From assembly GCF_014204515.1 (NCBI RefSeq), contig NZ_JACHLI010000019.1:1-64000 (forward strand): 64,000 bases of DNA. Reading direction: 5' to 3'. Below are positions 56,994 to 64,000 of the stretch, piece after piece. The notes under the pieces were generated by a model. It did not search any database. It was not told the origin of the DNA and saw only the letters and a program-made list of their open reading frames with translations. This DNA comes from Pseudomonas nitroreducens (lineage in GTDB: Bacteria; Pseudomonadota; Gammaproteobacteria; Pseudomonadales; Pseudomonadaceae). How positions within the stretch are numbered: position 1 is the stretch's first letter; the number at the start of each line of letters is the position of its first letter. A program made the translations under genes and the position numbers.

Positions 56994-58730
56994 ATGGCTC
57001 AGCACTGGCCGGCGACCGAGATCGCAACCCTGATCCTCGAAGGCTTCGACGACTACCGCGCGCGGTTCCATCAGATCACCGCGGGCGCCCCGGCGCGCTT
57101 CGAGCAGGCGCTCTGGCAGGACGCCCAGCGCGCCTCGGCCGAGCGCATCGAGTTGTACGAGGAGATGGTCGCCGAGACCGTCCAGCGCCTGCGCCAGAGC
57201 ATGGCCGACATCGACCTGGTGGACGTGGAGCGCTGGCCAGTCGCCAAGAGCGCCTACATCACCCTGATCGACCCGCGCGCCGACGACGAGCTGGCGGAAA
57301 CCTGGTTCAACTCGATCTTCTGCGGGCTGTTCAGCCACGACAACATAAGCGACGGCACGATGTTCGTGCACACCACCCGTCCCGCGCTGCGCGCCCACTC
57401 GCGCGACCCGCACACGCGCCTCTACCGGCCCGGCGGCAAGCTGCGCGAGGCGCTGGAAAACATCTTCGACGACTACCGCTTCGCGGTGGACTACGACGAC
57501 CGCGAGCGCGACCTGGAACGCATGGACCACCTGCTGCACGCCAACCTGCCGGACTGGGTGTGCAAGGACCCGCTGCTGACCATCGAACTGATCGGCTCGG
57601 TGTTCTACCGCAACAAGGGCGCCTACCTGGTGGGCCGGCTGTTCACCCCGGACGAGCAGTGGCCGCTGGTGTTCCCGCTGGTGCACCACGAGGGCCGCGG
57701 CATCCAGTTCGACACGGTGATCACCGACGAGGCGGAAGTCTCGATCATCTTCTCCTTCACCCGCTCCTACTTCATGGTCGACGCCCCGGTGCCGGCGGAG
57801 ATGGTCGCCTTCCTCAAGCGCCTGCTGCCGGGCAAGCACATCGCCGAGCTGTACACCTCCATCGGCTTCTACAAGCAGGGCAAGAGCGAGTTCTACCGCG
57901 CGCTGATCAACCACCTGGCGAGCACCGACGACCGCTTCGTCATGGCCCCCGGCGTACGCGGCATGGTCATGAGCGTGTTCACCCTGCCGGGCTTCAACAC
58001 CGTGTTCAAGATCATCAAGGACAACTTCAACCCGGCCAAGACCGTCGACCACGCCACGGTGATCCAGAAGTACCAGTTGGTGAAGAACCACGACCGCGTC
58101 GGGCGCCTGGCCGACACCCAGCAATTTGCCGACTTCCGTTTCCCGGTGAGCAAGTTCGACCCGGACTGCCTGGCCGAACTACTGGACGTCGCGCCGTCCA
58201 CCGTGGTGCTGGAAGGCGACATCGTGCTGATCCGCCACTGCTGGACCGAGCGCCGCATGACCCCGCTGAACCTCTACCTGGAACACGCCACCGAGGCCCA
58301 GGTCCATGAAGCACTGTACGACTACGGCCTGGCCATCAAGCAGCTGGCGGCGGCGAACATCTTCCCCGGCGACATGCTGCTGAAAAACTTCGGCGTCACC
58401 CGCCATGGCCGCGTGGTGTTCTACGACTACGACGAAATCTGCTACCTCACCGAGGTGCACTTCCGCCACATCCCGCCGGCGCGCTACGAGGAGGACGAGA
58501 TGTCCTCCGAGCCCTGGTATTCGGTGGGGCCGATGGACGTGTTCCCGGAGGAATTCCCGCGTTTTCTTTTCGTCGACCTGAAGCTGCGCCGGCAATTCGC
58601 CAAACTGCACGGCAACCTGTTCGACGCCGATTACTGGAAAGGCCTGCAGGAGCAGATCCGCGCGGGCAAGGTGATCGACGTATTCCCGTATCGCCGGCAC
58701 GAATCGCCGGAGGAAGCGCTGGCGCGCTGA
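56994..58730 (+). CDS. aceK: Isocitrate dehydrogenase kinase/phosphatase AceK
   Basis: I use ATG 56994 (MAQHWPATEIATLIL), 578 residues. The N-terminal regulatory domain (about 1-310) is followed by the kinase/phosphatase domain (about 315-560) with VLEGDIVLIRHCWTERRMTPLNLYL and MLLKNFGVTRHGRVVFYDYDEI. It switches isocitrate dehydrogenase off to let the glyoxylate bypass run on acetate and fatty acids, and on again otherwise. Monocistronic, followed by repeats. Confidence 0.95.
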   Translation: MAQHWPATEIATLILEGFDDYRARFHQITAGAPARFEQALWQDAQRASAERIELYEEMVAETVQRLRQSMADIDLVDVERWPVAKSAYITLIDPRADDELAETWFNSIFCGLFSHDNISDGTMFVHTTRPALRAHSRDPHTRLYRPGGKLREALENIFDDYRFAVDYDDRERDLERMDHLLHANLPDWVCKDPLLTIELIGSVFYRNKGAYLVGRLFTPDEQWPLVFPLVHHEGRGIQFDTVITDEAEVSIIFSFTRSYFMVDAPVPAEMVAFLKRLLPGKHIAELYTSIGFYKQGKSEFYRALINHLASTDDRFVMAPGVRGMVMSVFTLPGFNTVFKIIKDNFNPAKTVDHATVIQKYQLVKNHDRVGRLADTQQFADFRFPVSKFDPDCLAELLDVAPSTVVLEGDIVLIRHCWTERRMTPLNLYLEHATEAQVHEALYDYGLAIKQLAAANIFPGDMLLKNFGVTRHGRVVFYDYDEICYLTEVHFRHIPPARYEEDEMSSEPWYSVGPMDVFPEEFPRFLFVDLKLRRQFAKLHGNLFDADYWKGLQEQIRAGKVIDVFPYRRHESPEEALAR

Positions 58731-58743
58731 GCCGTACTTCGGA

Positions 58744-58818
58744 GTAGGGCGCATAACCCGGAACGGGTTATGCGTCGCATACCCACGGCGGATAACGCTG
58801 GCGCGTTATGCGCCCTAC
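58744..58818. repeat. GTAGGGCG-type dispersed repeat, inverted pair
   Basis: GTAGGGCGCATAACCCGG (58744 on) and its facing partner GATAACGCTGGCGCGTTATG...CGCCCTAC (to 58818) form a doublet. The 32-base right unit is the exact reverse complement of the unit at 32959-32990, 26 kb away. Confidence 0.75.
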
Positions 58819-58852
58819 GGGGCTACAGACCGACTCCGCTGCCAGCAGGTGC

Positions 58853-58878
58853 GTAGGAGCGGACTCCGTCCGCGATCA
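58853..58878. repeat. REP-like unit GTAGGAGCGGACTCCGTCCGC
   Basis: A single palindromic unit (GCGGAC..GTCCGC core) related to the GGAGCGAGC REP doublet at 32852-32929. It lies 26 kb from it, just after aceK and next to a different repeat family. Confidence 0.6.
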
Positions 58879-58911
58879 GCGCGCCACCGCGCCGTGCGGA
58901 AAGGATACCGG

Positions 58912-59436
58912 TCAGTTCCAGTGCCGCCGCGAAGCCCGCCGGTTATCCCCCAGCCCCACCAGCGCCGCCACCGACGCCATCAGCACCTCGGCGATCCACG
59001 CCAGCACCAGCCCACCGGCCAGCGCCCAGCCAATGGCCTCGGGCTCCAGCACCACCTGATATCGGTAGTTCGCGTAGGTTTCCTGCAACAGCTCGTGATT
59101 GGGCGCCGTCACCATGTGCAGCGCGCGCTGGTACCAGTTGCCCTGCAGCGCCTGCCATTCGTTCTCGAACAGCTGCGCACGGCGCATCAGCCGTTCGATG
59201 TTGTCGGCATCGCGCTGGAACACCGGGTCCGGGCTACCCCGGTAGTGCGCCACCAGGGCACCCAGGTCGCCCTGAAAGAACTGCCCGGAAGTGTCCTTGA
59301 AGCCCTGCAGCGCCTGGGTAGCTTCGATGCGGTGGGCATCGACGCGTTGCGCGTAGTCCTTGATGAAGCCCGGAATCTGCACCGCGACCAACAGCCCCAG
59401 TGCAAACAACACCATGCGTACGTAGCTGCGCAGCAT
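58912..59436 (-). CDS. DUF2937-family membrane protein
   Basis: The 174-residue protein has an N-terminal helix (about 7-25, MVLFALGLLVAVQIPGF) and C-terminal helix (about 135-158) around an alpha-helical periplasmic domain with QALQGFKDTSGQFFQGDLGALVAHYR. This is the DUF2937 pattern. Function unknown. Confidence 0.8.
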   Translation of the reverse strand: MLRSYVRMVLFALGLLVAVQIPGFIKDYAQRVDAHRIEATQALQGFKDTSGQFFQGDLGALVAHYRGSPDPVFQRDADNIERLMRRAQLFENEWQALQGNWYQRALHMVTAPNHELLQETYANYRYQVVLEPEAIGWALAGGLVLAWIAEVLMASVAALVGLGDNRRASRRHWN

Positions 59437-59526
59437 GCTTTCCCCCTTTGATTCTTATGATGTGCAAGGCGCCATGGGATTTTCCCGTTTGCCACGCCGG
59501 CGTGCCGGGAATGCTTCACGTCCCGT

Positions 59527-60300
59527 TCAGATGCGGCCCTGGGTAACGATCTCGCCGCGCCACCAGAGCATCCATTCGCCGCTCTGCATCAGGGTCCAGT
59601 TCTCGTTGTCGGTCAGCGGCTCGGTGGCGATCACCGTGACCACGTCGTTGGGCGTGGTTTCGGACTGGAAGTCCACCGTCACGTCGGCATCGCGCAGACG
59701 CGCCGGGCCGAACGGTGCGCGGCGGGTGATCCAGGCCAGCTTGGTGCTGCAGAAGGTGAACAGCCAGTCGCCATCGCTGAGCAGGCAGTTGAACACGCCT
59801 TTCTCGCGGTACGAGGCGCAGGCGGTGACCAGCGTCGGCAGCAGGACTTCCACCGGCACCGGCTCGGGGAAGGCGCGGCGCACGCGGTTGAGCAGGTCGC
59901 AGAAAGCCGCTTCGCTGTCGGTGTCGCCCACCGCGCGATACAGCCCAGGCTCGGGATGGAAGTCGGCCAGCTGGCCGTTGTGGGCGAAGGTCCAGTAACG
60001 CCCGCCCATCTCGCGCACGAACGGGTGGGTGTTGGACAGGCAGACCTTGCCGACGTTGGCCTGGCGGATGTGGCCGATCACCGCCTCGCTCTTGATCGGG
60101 TAGCGCTGTACCAGCCGTGCGACTTCCGAGTCGACGCTGGCGGACGGGTCCTGGAACAGCCGCACGCCACGCCCTTCATAGAAGGCGATGCCCCAGCCGT
60201 CGCGGTGCGGGCCGGTGCCGCCGCCGCGCTGCATCAGCCCGGTGAAGCTGAAGACGATGTCCGTCGGGACGTTGGCGCTCATGCCGAGCAACTCGCACAT
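59527..60300 (-). CDS. Class II glutamine amidotransferase (YafJ-like)
   Basis: The 257-residue protein begins MCELLGMS with the catalytic Cys2 and follows the GATase2 fold: GPHRDGWGIAFYEGRGV, SNTHPFVREMGGRYWTFAHNG and GDTDSEAAFCDLL. It lacks an attached acceptor domain, so its synthetase partner, if any, is separate. It is followed by a HIT-protein gene in the same direction. Confidence 0.87.
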   Translation of the reverse strand: MCELLGMSANVPTDIVFSFTGLMQRGGGTGPHRDGWGIAFYEGRGVRLFQDPSASVDSEVARLVQRYPIKSEAVIGHIRQANVGKVCLSNTHPFVREMGGRYWTFAHNGQLADFHPEPGLYRAVGDTDSEAAFCDLLNRVRRAFPEPVPVEVLLPTLVTACASYREKGVFNCLLSDGDWLFTFCSTKLAWITRRAPFGPARLRDADVTVDFQSETTPNDVVTVIATEPLTDNENWTLMQSGEWMLWWRGEIVTQGRI

Positions 60301-60303
60301 GAA

Positions 60304-60750
60304 TCAGTTCTCCTCCATCAGAGCTTCGCGCAGCTGGTGCAGCTCGCGATCCAGGCGATTCTGCAGCCTTTTCCGCCCCAGCGGCAGGAACCGCGTGAAC
60401 GCCCGCAGCACCAGGGCCGGCAGGTCGTTCAGCTCGCGCGGGATAAGGTGCAGGTGAAAATGGGCGACATGCTGGTTGGCCGCCGGGCCATCGTTGACCA
60501 GCAGGTTGATGCCGACGCGGCCATAGCCCGCGCGACGCAGGACACGCTCCATGCGTTCGGCCAGCGGAATCAGGTCCTGTTGCGCGGCTTCCGAGAGCTG
60601 GTGCAGGAATTCGGCATGCTCACGAGCCACCAGCAACAGGTGCGCCGGGCGCAGCGGGTAGATGTCCAGCAGCACGATGAAATGATCGTCTTCGTAGAGG
60701 GTACGGGCCGGCACGCGACCGGCCGCGATGGCGCAGAACACGCAGTCCAT
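60304..60750 (-). CDS. HIT-family protein
   Basis: The 148-residue protein carries the zinc site CVFC and the histidine triad HVAHFHLHLIPR (about 91-102). HIT hydrolases act on nucleotide-lipid, adenylated or dinucleotide substrates. The gene stops 3 bases before the amidotransferase start at 60300, so both are likely on one transcript. Confidence 0.88.
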   Translation of the reverse strand: MDCVFCAIAAGRVPARTLYEDDHFIVLLDIYPLRPAHLLLVAREHAEFLHQLSEAAQQDLIPLAERMERVLRRAGYGRVGINLLVNDGPAANQHVAHFHLHLIPRELNDLPALVLRAFTRFLPLGRKRLQNRLDRELHQLREALMEEN

Positions 60751-60815
60751 GGCAACTCCTGAAGAAGTCTTTCAGTTCATGCTGGACGCGTGCGGGTCAG
60801 GACGCAAGGCGCGTG

Positions 60816-61286
60816 CTACAGGCGCGGCTCGATTCGCGCGCGGTTATCGTGCCGCTCGCTCGGGTGGGAGTTGACGCCCTCGACCAGTTCGGGCTGCATC
60901 AGTTGGCGCAGGGTCGGCTCGTCGTCGGCGGCCTTCTCCTGGCGACGCTTCTTCAGCGAGCGCTCCAGCGGCCAGCGGATCAGCACGAACAGCAGGTACA
61001 GGCCGAAGGCGGCGAGCAGCACCAGGGCCAGGTCGGAGACCGCGCGCCAGGCGTTGTTGCCGACCTTGAACACCACGTCCAGCGCGGTGATGGCGATGGC
61101 CGGGGCGTACAGGTTGTTCGCCGGGTCCACCGGGGTCGGGGTGAACAGCAGGACGACGACGATCACCCGCAGGGGCTCGCGCAGCCAGCGCCACATCCAG
61201 CCGGTCATCAGGAACCAGACCAGGGTCAGGCCCAGGCCGGCGCCGATATAGGCGCCCCAGGCGAGCATGTAATCGTGTTCGTTCAT
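60816..61286 (-). CDS. Unidentified inner-membrane protein
   Basis: The 156-residue protein has helices at about 8-30, 38-58 and 92-112, with FTPTPVDPANN in a periplasmic loop. The C-terminus is charged and soluble (SLKKRRQEKAADDEPTLRQLMQPELVEG). I recognise no family. It is divergent from the oligopeptidase gene. Confidence 0.65.
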   Translation of the reverse strand: MNEHDYMLAWGAYIGAGLGLTLVWFLMTGWMWRWLREPLRVIVVVLLFTPTPVDPANNLYAPAIAITALDVVFKVGNNAWRAVSDLALVLLAAFGLYLLFVLIRWPLERSLKKRRQEKAADDEPTLRQLMQPELVEGVNSHPSERHDNRARIEPRL

Positions 61287-61390
61287 GCGCGTGCGTACGT
61301 GCGGTGTCGACAGAGGGGTGCGTATGATAGCCGCTTTTCCCCATGGGTGCGCAGCCGGGCGTCATCCATGCCGCCACACGAGGATTCGCC

Positions 61391-63451
61391 ATGACCGACC
61401 GCCAGCCCCCCATCGCCCGTCGCGAGGCCGCCGCCGATCCCTATGCCTGGCTGGAGAACCGCGACGCCGAGGATGTCCTCGACTATCTGAAAGCAGAAAA
61501 TGCCTACCTGGAAGATCAGCTTCTTCCTCAGAAGAAACTGCAGGAAACCCTGTTCCAGGAGATCAAGAGCCGCATCCGCGAGACCGACCTGTCGCTGCCC
61601 ACGCCCTGGGGTCCGTGGCTCTACTACCAGCGCACTACCGCCGGCGACGAATATGCCCGCCACTACCGTGCGCCGCGTCCTGCGGACGGTTCGCTGAGCG
61701 TCGATGAACGGGCCGAGGAACTGCTGCTGGACCCGAACGCCCTGGCCGGCGACGGCTTCCTGTCGGTCGGCGCCTTCAGCATCAGCCCGGATCATTCGAA
61801 ACTGGCCTACAGCCTGGATACCAGCGGCGACGAGATCTACACCCTTTACGTGAAGGACCTGGCCGACGGCAGTATCGCCACCCTGCCCTTCGAGGATTGC
61901 GATGGCAGCATGACCTGGGCCAACGACAACCGCACGCTGTTCTTCGGCGAGCTGGACGACACCCATCGCCCGCACAAGCTCTACCGCCATCGCCTGGGCG
62001 AGGCCAACGCCCAGCTGGTATTCGAGGAACCCGACGGCCGCTTCTTCCTGCACTGCTACCGTGCCAGCTCCGAGCGCCAGCTGGTGCTGCTGCTGGGCAG
62101 CAAGACCACCAGCGAAGCCTGGGTGCTGGACGCCAGCACGCCGGAGGGCGAGTTCGTCTGCCTGGCCCCCCGCGAGGAAGGCCACGAGTACTACCCGGAC
62201 CACGGCCGTCTGCACGACCAGTGGACCTGGCTGATCCGCAGCAACCAGGCCGGCATCAACTACGCCCTGTACCAAGCCAGCGAAGCGCAGCCCACCCGCA
62301 CCCACTGGCACGAACTGGTGGCGCACCGCGATGACGTGATGCTCGAAGGCCTGACCCTGAGCGCCAGCGCCTTGACCCTGAGCCTGCGCGAAGGCGGCCT
62401 GCCGATCGTCGAGGTGCACCCGCACGGCCAGCCGGCGCACCGCGTCGACCTGCCGGATGCCGCCTACAACCTTTATGTGCAGGACAGCCTGGAGTTCGAC
62501 AGCACCGTGATCCGCCTGCGCTACGAGGCCCTCAACCGCCCGGCGCAGGTTCGCCAGCTGGACCTGGCCAGCGGTGAGCAGAAGGTGCTCAAGGAAACTC
62601 CGGTAGAAGGCCCGTTCGACGCCGACGCTTACGAAAGCCGCCGCCTCTGGGCCGATGCCGGCGACGGCGTGCAGGTGCCGATCAGCCTGGTCGGCCGCCG
62701 CGAGATGCTGGAAAGCATCGCCCGTGGCGAGCCCGCACCGCTCTATCTCTATGGTTATGGCGCCTACGGCGAGAGCCTCGACCCGTGGTTCTCCCACGCG
62801 CGCCTGAGCCTGCTGGAGCGCGGCTTCGTCTTCGCCATCGCCCACGTGCGCGGCGGCGGCGAGCTGGGCGAAGCCTGGTACCGCGCCGGCAAGCTTGCGC
62901 ACAAGCAGAACACCTTCAGCGACTTCATCGCCTGCGCCGAACACTTGCTGGCCCAGGGTTACAGCACCCCAGCCCAGCTCGCTATCAGCGGCGGCAGCGC
63001 TGGTGGGCTGCTGATCGGCGCGGTGCTCAACCAGCGCCCGCAGCTGTTCGCCGCGGCCATCGCCGAGGTGCCTTTCGTCGACGTGCTCAACAGCATGCTC
63101 AACCCCGACCTGCCGCTGACCGTCACCGAGTACGACGAGTGGGGCAACCCGCAGGAGCCGGAGGTCTACGAACGCATCCGCGCCTACGCGCCCTACGAGA
63201 ATGTCAGCGCCCAGGACTACCCTGCCCTGCTGGTAGTCGCCGGCTACAACGACAGCCGCGTGCAGTACTGGGAAGCGGCCAAGTGGGTGGCCAAGCTGCG
63301 TGTCAGCAAGACCGACGAGCACCTGCTGCTGCTCAAGACCGACCTGGGCGCCGGCCACGGCGGCATGAGCGGCCGCTACCAGGGCCTGAAGGACGTGGCG
63401 CTGGAATACGCCTTCCTGTTCAAGGTGCTGGGCATCGAAGGCCACGCCTGA
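61391..63451 (+). CDS. ptrB: Oligopeptidase B (S9A serine protease)
   Basis: ATG 61391 gives 686 residues. A seven-bladed beta-propeller (about 70-400) precedes the alpha/beta-hydrolase catalytic domain (about 410-686). The triad is visible: Ser in ISGGSAGGLLIGA, Asp in AGYNDSRVQYWE and His in GAGHGGMSG. The acidic S1 region suits cleavage after Arg/Lys in small peptides. Cytosolic. The stop overlaps the next gene by one base. Confidence 0.93.
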   Translation: MTDRQPPIARREAAADPYAWLENRDAEDVLDYLKAENAYLEDQLLPQKKLQETLFQEIKSRIRETDLSLPTPWGPWLYYQRTTAGDEYARHYRAPRPADGSLSVDERAEELLLDPNALAGDGFLSVGAFSISPDHSKLAYSLDTSGDEIYTLYVKDLADGSIATLPFEDCDGSMTWANDNRTLFFGELDDTHRPHKLYRHRLGEANAQLVFEEPDGRFFLHCYRASSERQLVLLLGSKTTSEAWVLDASTPEGEFVCLAPREEGHEYYPDHGRLHDQWTWLIRSNQAGINYALYQASEAQPTRTHWHELVAHRDDVMLEGLTLSASALTLSLREGGLPIVEVHPHGQPAHRVDLPDAAYNLYVQDSLEFDSTVIRLRYEALNRPAQVRQLDLASGEQKVLKETPVEGPFDADAYESRRLWADAGDGVQVPISLVGRREMLESIARGEPAPLYLYGYGAYGESLDPWFSHARLSLLERGFVFAIAHVRGGGELGEAWYRAGKLAHKQNTFSDFIACAEHLLAQGYSTPAQLAISGGSAGGLLIGAVLNQRPQLFAAAIAEVPFVDVLNSMLNPDLPLTVTEYDEWGNPQEPEVYERIRAYAPYENVSAQDYPALLVVAGYNDSRVQYWEAAKWVAKLRVSKTDEHLLLLKTDLGAGHGGMSGRYQGLKDVALEYAFLFKVLGIEGHA

Positions 63452-63792
63452 TGCTCTATACCTGCCCCTGCTGCGGCTACTTCAGTTTCGGCGACCCGCC
63501 GGGGTCGTACGAAATCTGCGAGATCTGCTTCTGGGAGGACGATCACCTGCAACTCTGCTTCCCCGACGCGCGCGGCGGCGCCAATGCGGTGAGCCTGATC
63601 GAGGCGCAGGTCAACTTCGTGCAATGGGGCGCCTGCGAACGGCGCTTCCGCCCCCAGGTGCGCCCGCCGACCATCGAGGATGAGAAGGACGAGCGCTGGT
63701 TCCCGCTGTGGCAGAAGCGCGTGGAGCTGCCGGACGACGAAGCGCCGCTGAGCGGCGAGGAAGCCTGTTACTGGCTACGTGCGCCGGCCTGA
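63451..63792 (+). CDS. CPCC-family cysteine-rich protein
   Basis: ATG 63451 overlaps the ptrB stop. The 113-residue protein opens MLYTCPCCGYFSFGD, then EICEICFWEDD, giving a likely zinc knuckle, and has ARGGANAVSLIEAQVNF. This is the CPCC family, function unknown. It is the true product at the end of a much longer open frame that runs antisense-free through ptrB in another phase; only this part has the right start and conserved motifs. Confidence 0.8.
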   Translation: MLYTCPCCGYFSFGDPPGSYEICEICFWEDDHLQLCFPDARGGANAVSLIEAQVNFVQWGACERRFRPQVRPPTIEDEKDERWFPLWQKRVELPDDEAPLSGEEACYWLRAPA

Positions 63793-63798
63793 TGCGGA

Positions 63799-64000
63799 TC
63801 AGCGCCGGCTGCTGACCGCCAGGCCTACGCCCATGGCGACGATCAATCCGCCCGAAGCGGTCTGCTGCCAGCGCCGCCAGCTCGGGTTGCTGCCCACGCA
63901 GTTGCCGACGCGCCCGGCGACCACCGACACCACGGCGTTCACCAGGCAGCCGCCGAGGTTGAACAGCAGGCCGAGGCAGAGTATCTGCAGCACGAAGTTC
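63799..64000 (-). CDS. C-terminal end of a LysE/RhtB-family exporter (runs off the window)
   Basis: The visible 66 residues include a membrane helix FVLQILCLGLLFNLGGCLVN and the final SGGLIVAMGVGLAVSS. This is the C-terminal helix pair of LysE-type amino-acid exporters. The N-terminus lies beyond the window. Convergent with the CPCC gene. Confidence 0.75.
   Translation of the reverse strand, partial: NFVLQILCLGLLFNLGGCLVNAVVSVVAGRVGNCVGSNPSWRRWQQTASGGLIVAMGVGLAVSSRR

Noticed and set aside
61283..63445. A 720-codon leftward frame opposite ptrB
   Set aside because: Antisense to the catalytic protease with its full triad; low-complexity translation.

Overview
The window is a stretch of Pseudomonas chromosome. 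The core genes have the high GC and the gene order of the genus. They include an RsmA of 61 residues that looks identical to the P. aeruginosa protein, the aotJQMOP-argR and aruCFGDBE arginine clusters, amrZ, aphA and aceK. amrZ sits beside mgtE, the tRNA genes and rsmA, an order I recall from the P. putida side of the genus. Together with the dispersed repeats this suggests a relative of P. citronellolis or P. nitroreducens rather than P. aeruginosa itself. All species comparisons are from memory.

Bases 1 to about 14,232 are a prophage-like element, visibly less GC-rich than the rest, that ends at the 3' end of a tRNA-Arg(CCT) gene. Its left end lies outside the window. A tight rightward operon (131-9311) runs from small early genes through a Toprim primase-like protein and an AAA ATPase to an HK97-type capsid, an HK97 gp10-like protein, an 830-residue tape measure and an HNH endonuclease. 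A repeat-bearing spacer (possible cos), a terminase small subunit-like gene and an RNA polymerase alpha-CTD-like protein follow. The right arm holds AlpA, two paralogous helix-turn-helix proteins, a DUF1828 gene pair, a lipoprotein and a DUF4224 protein. No large terminase, portal, tail tube, lysis gene or integrase is visible. Every gene is intact and many overlap. This fits a phage satellite, or a pruned prophage that still makes protein, better than a random decaying remnant, but the missing left end prevents a verdict.

From 14.4 to 23.6 kb come core genes: a GNAT enzyme, phnN, amrZ, mgtE, a small envelope protein, tRNA-Arg(ACG) twice, tRNA-Ser(GCT), rsmA, lysC (with a likely internal start for a beta subunit) and alaS. 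From 23.7 to 38.4 kb lies the arginine region: a threonine aldolase-like gene, the arginine succinyltransferase (AST) pathway genes, the regulator argR and the arginine/ornithine ABC importer. ArgR-type half-sites lie upstream of both aruC and aotJ, and a terminator-like hairpin separates aotJ from the permease genes.

From 38.9 to 64 kb the content is mixed housekeeping: a metallo-beta-lactamase-fold hydrolase, a 44-residue small protein, three EamA transporters, an acetylpolyamine amidohydrolase with a polyamine-binding protein, a large MscS-type channel, a MoxR/VWA pair, an XRE regulator with a membrane partner, cysK, a second polyamine-binding protein, aceK, a glutamine amidotransferase, a HIT protein, oligopeptidase B, a CPCC protein and the end of a LysE-type exporter. 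Three families of palindromic dispersed repeats sit between these genes.
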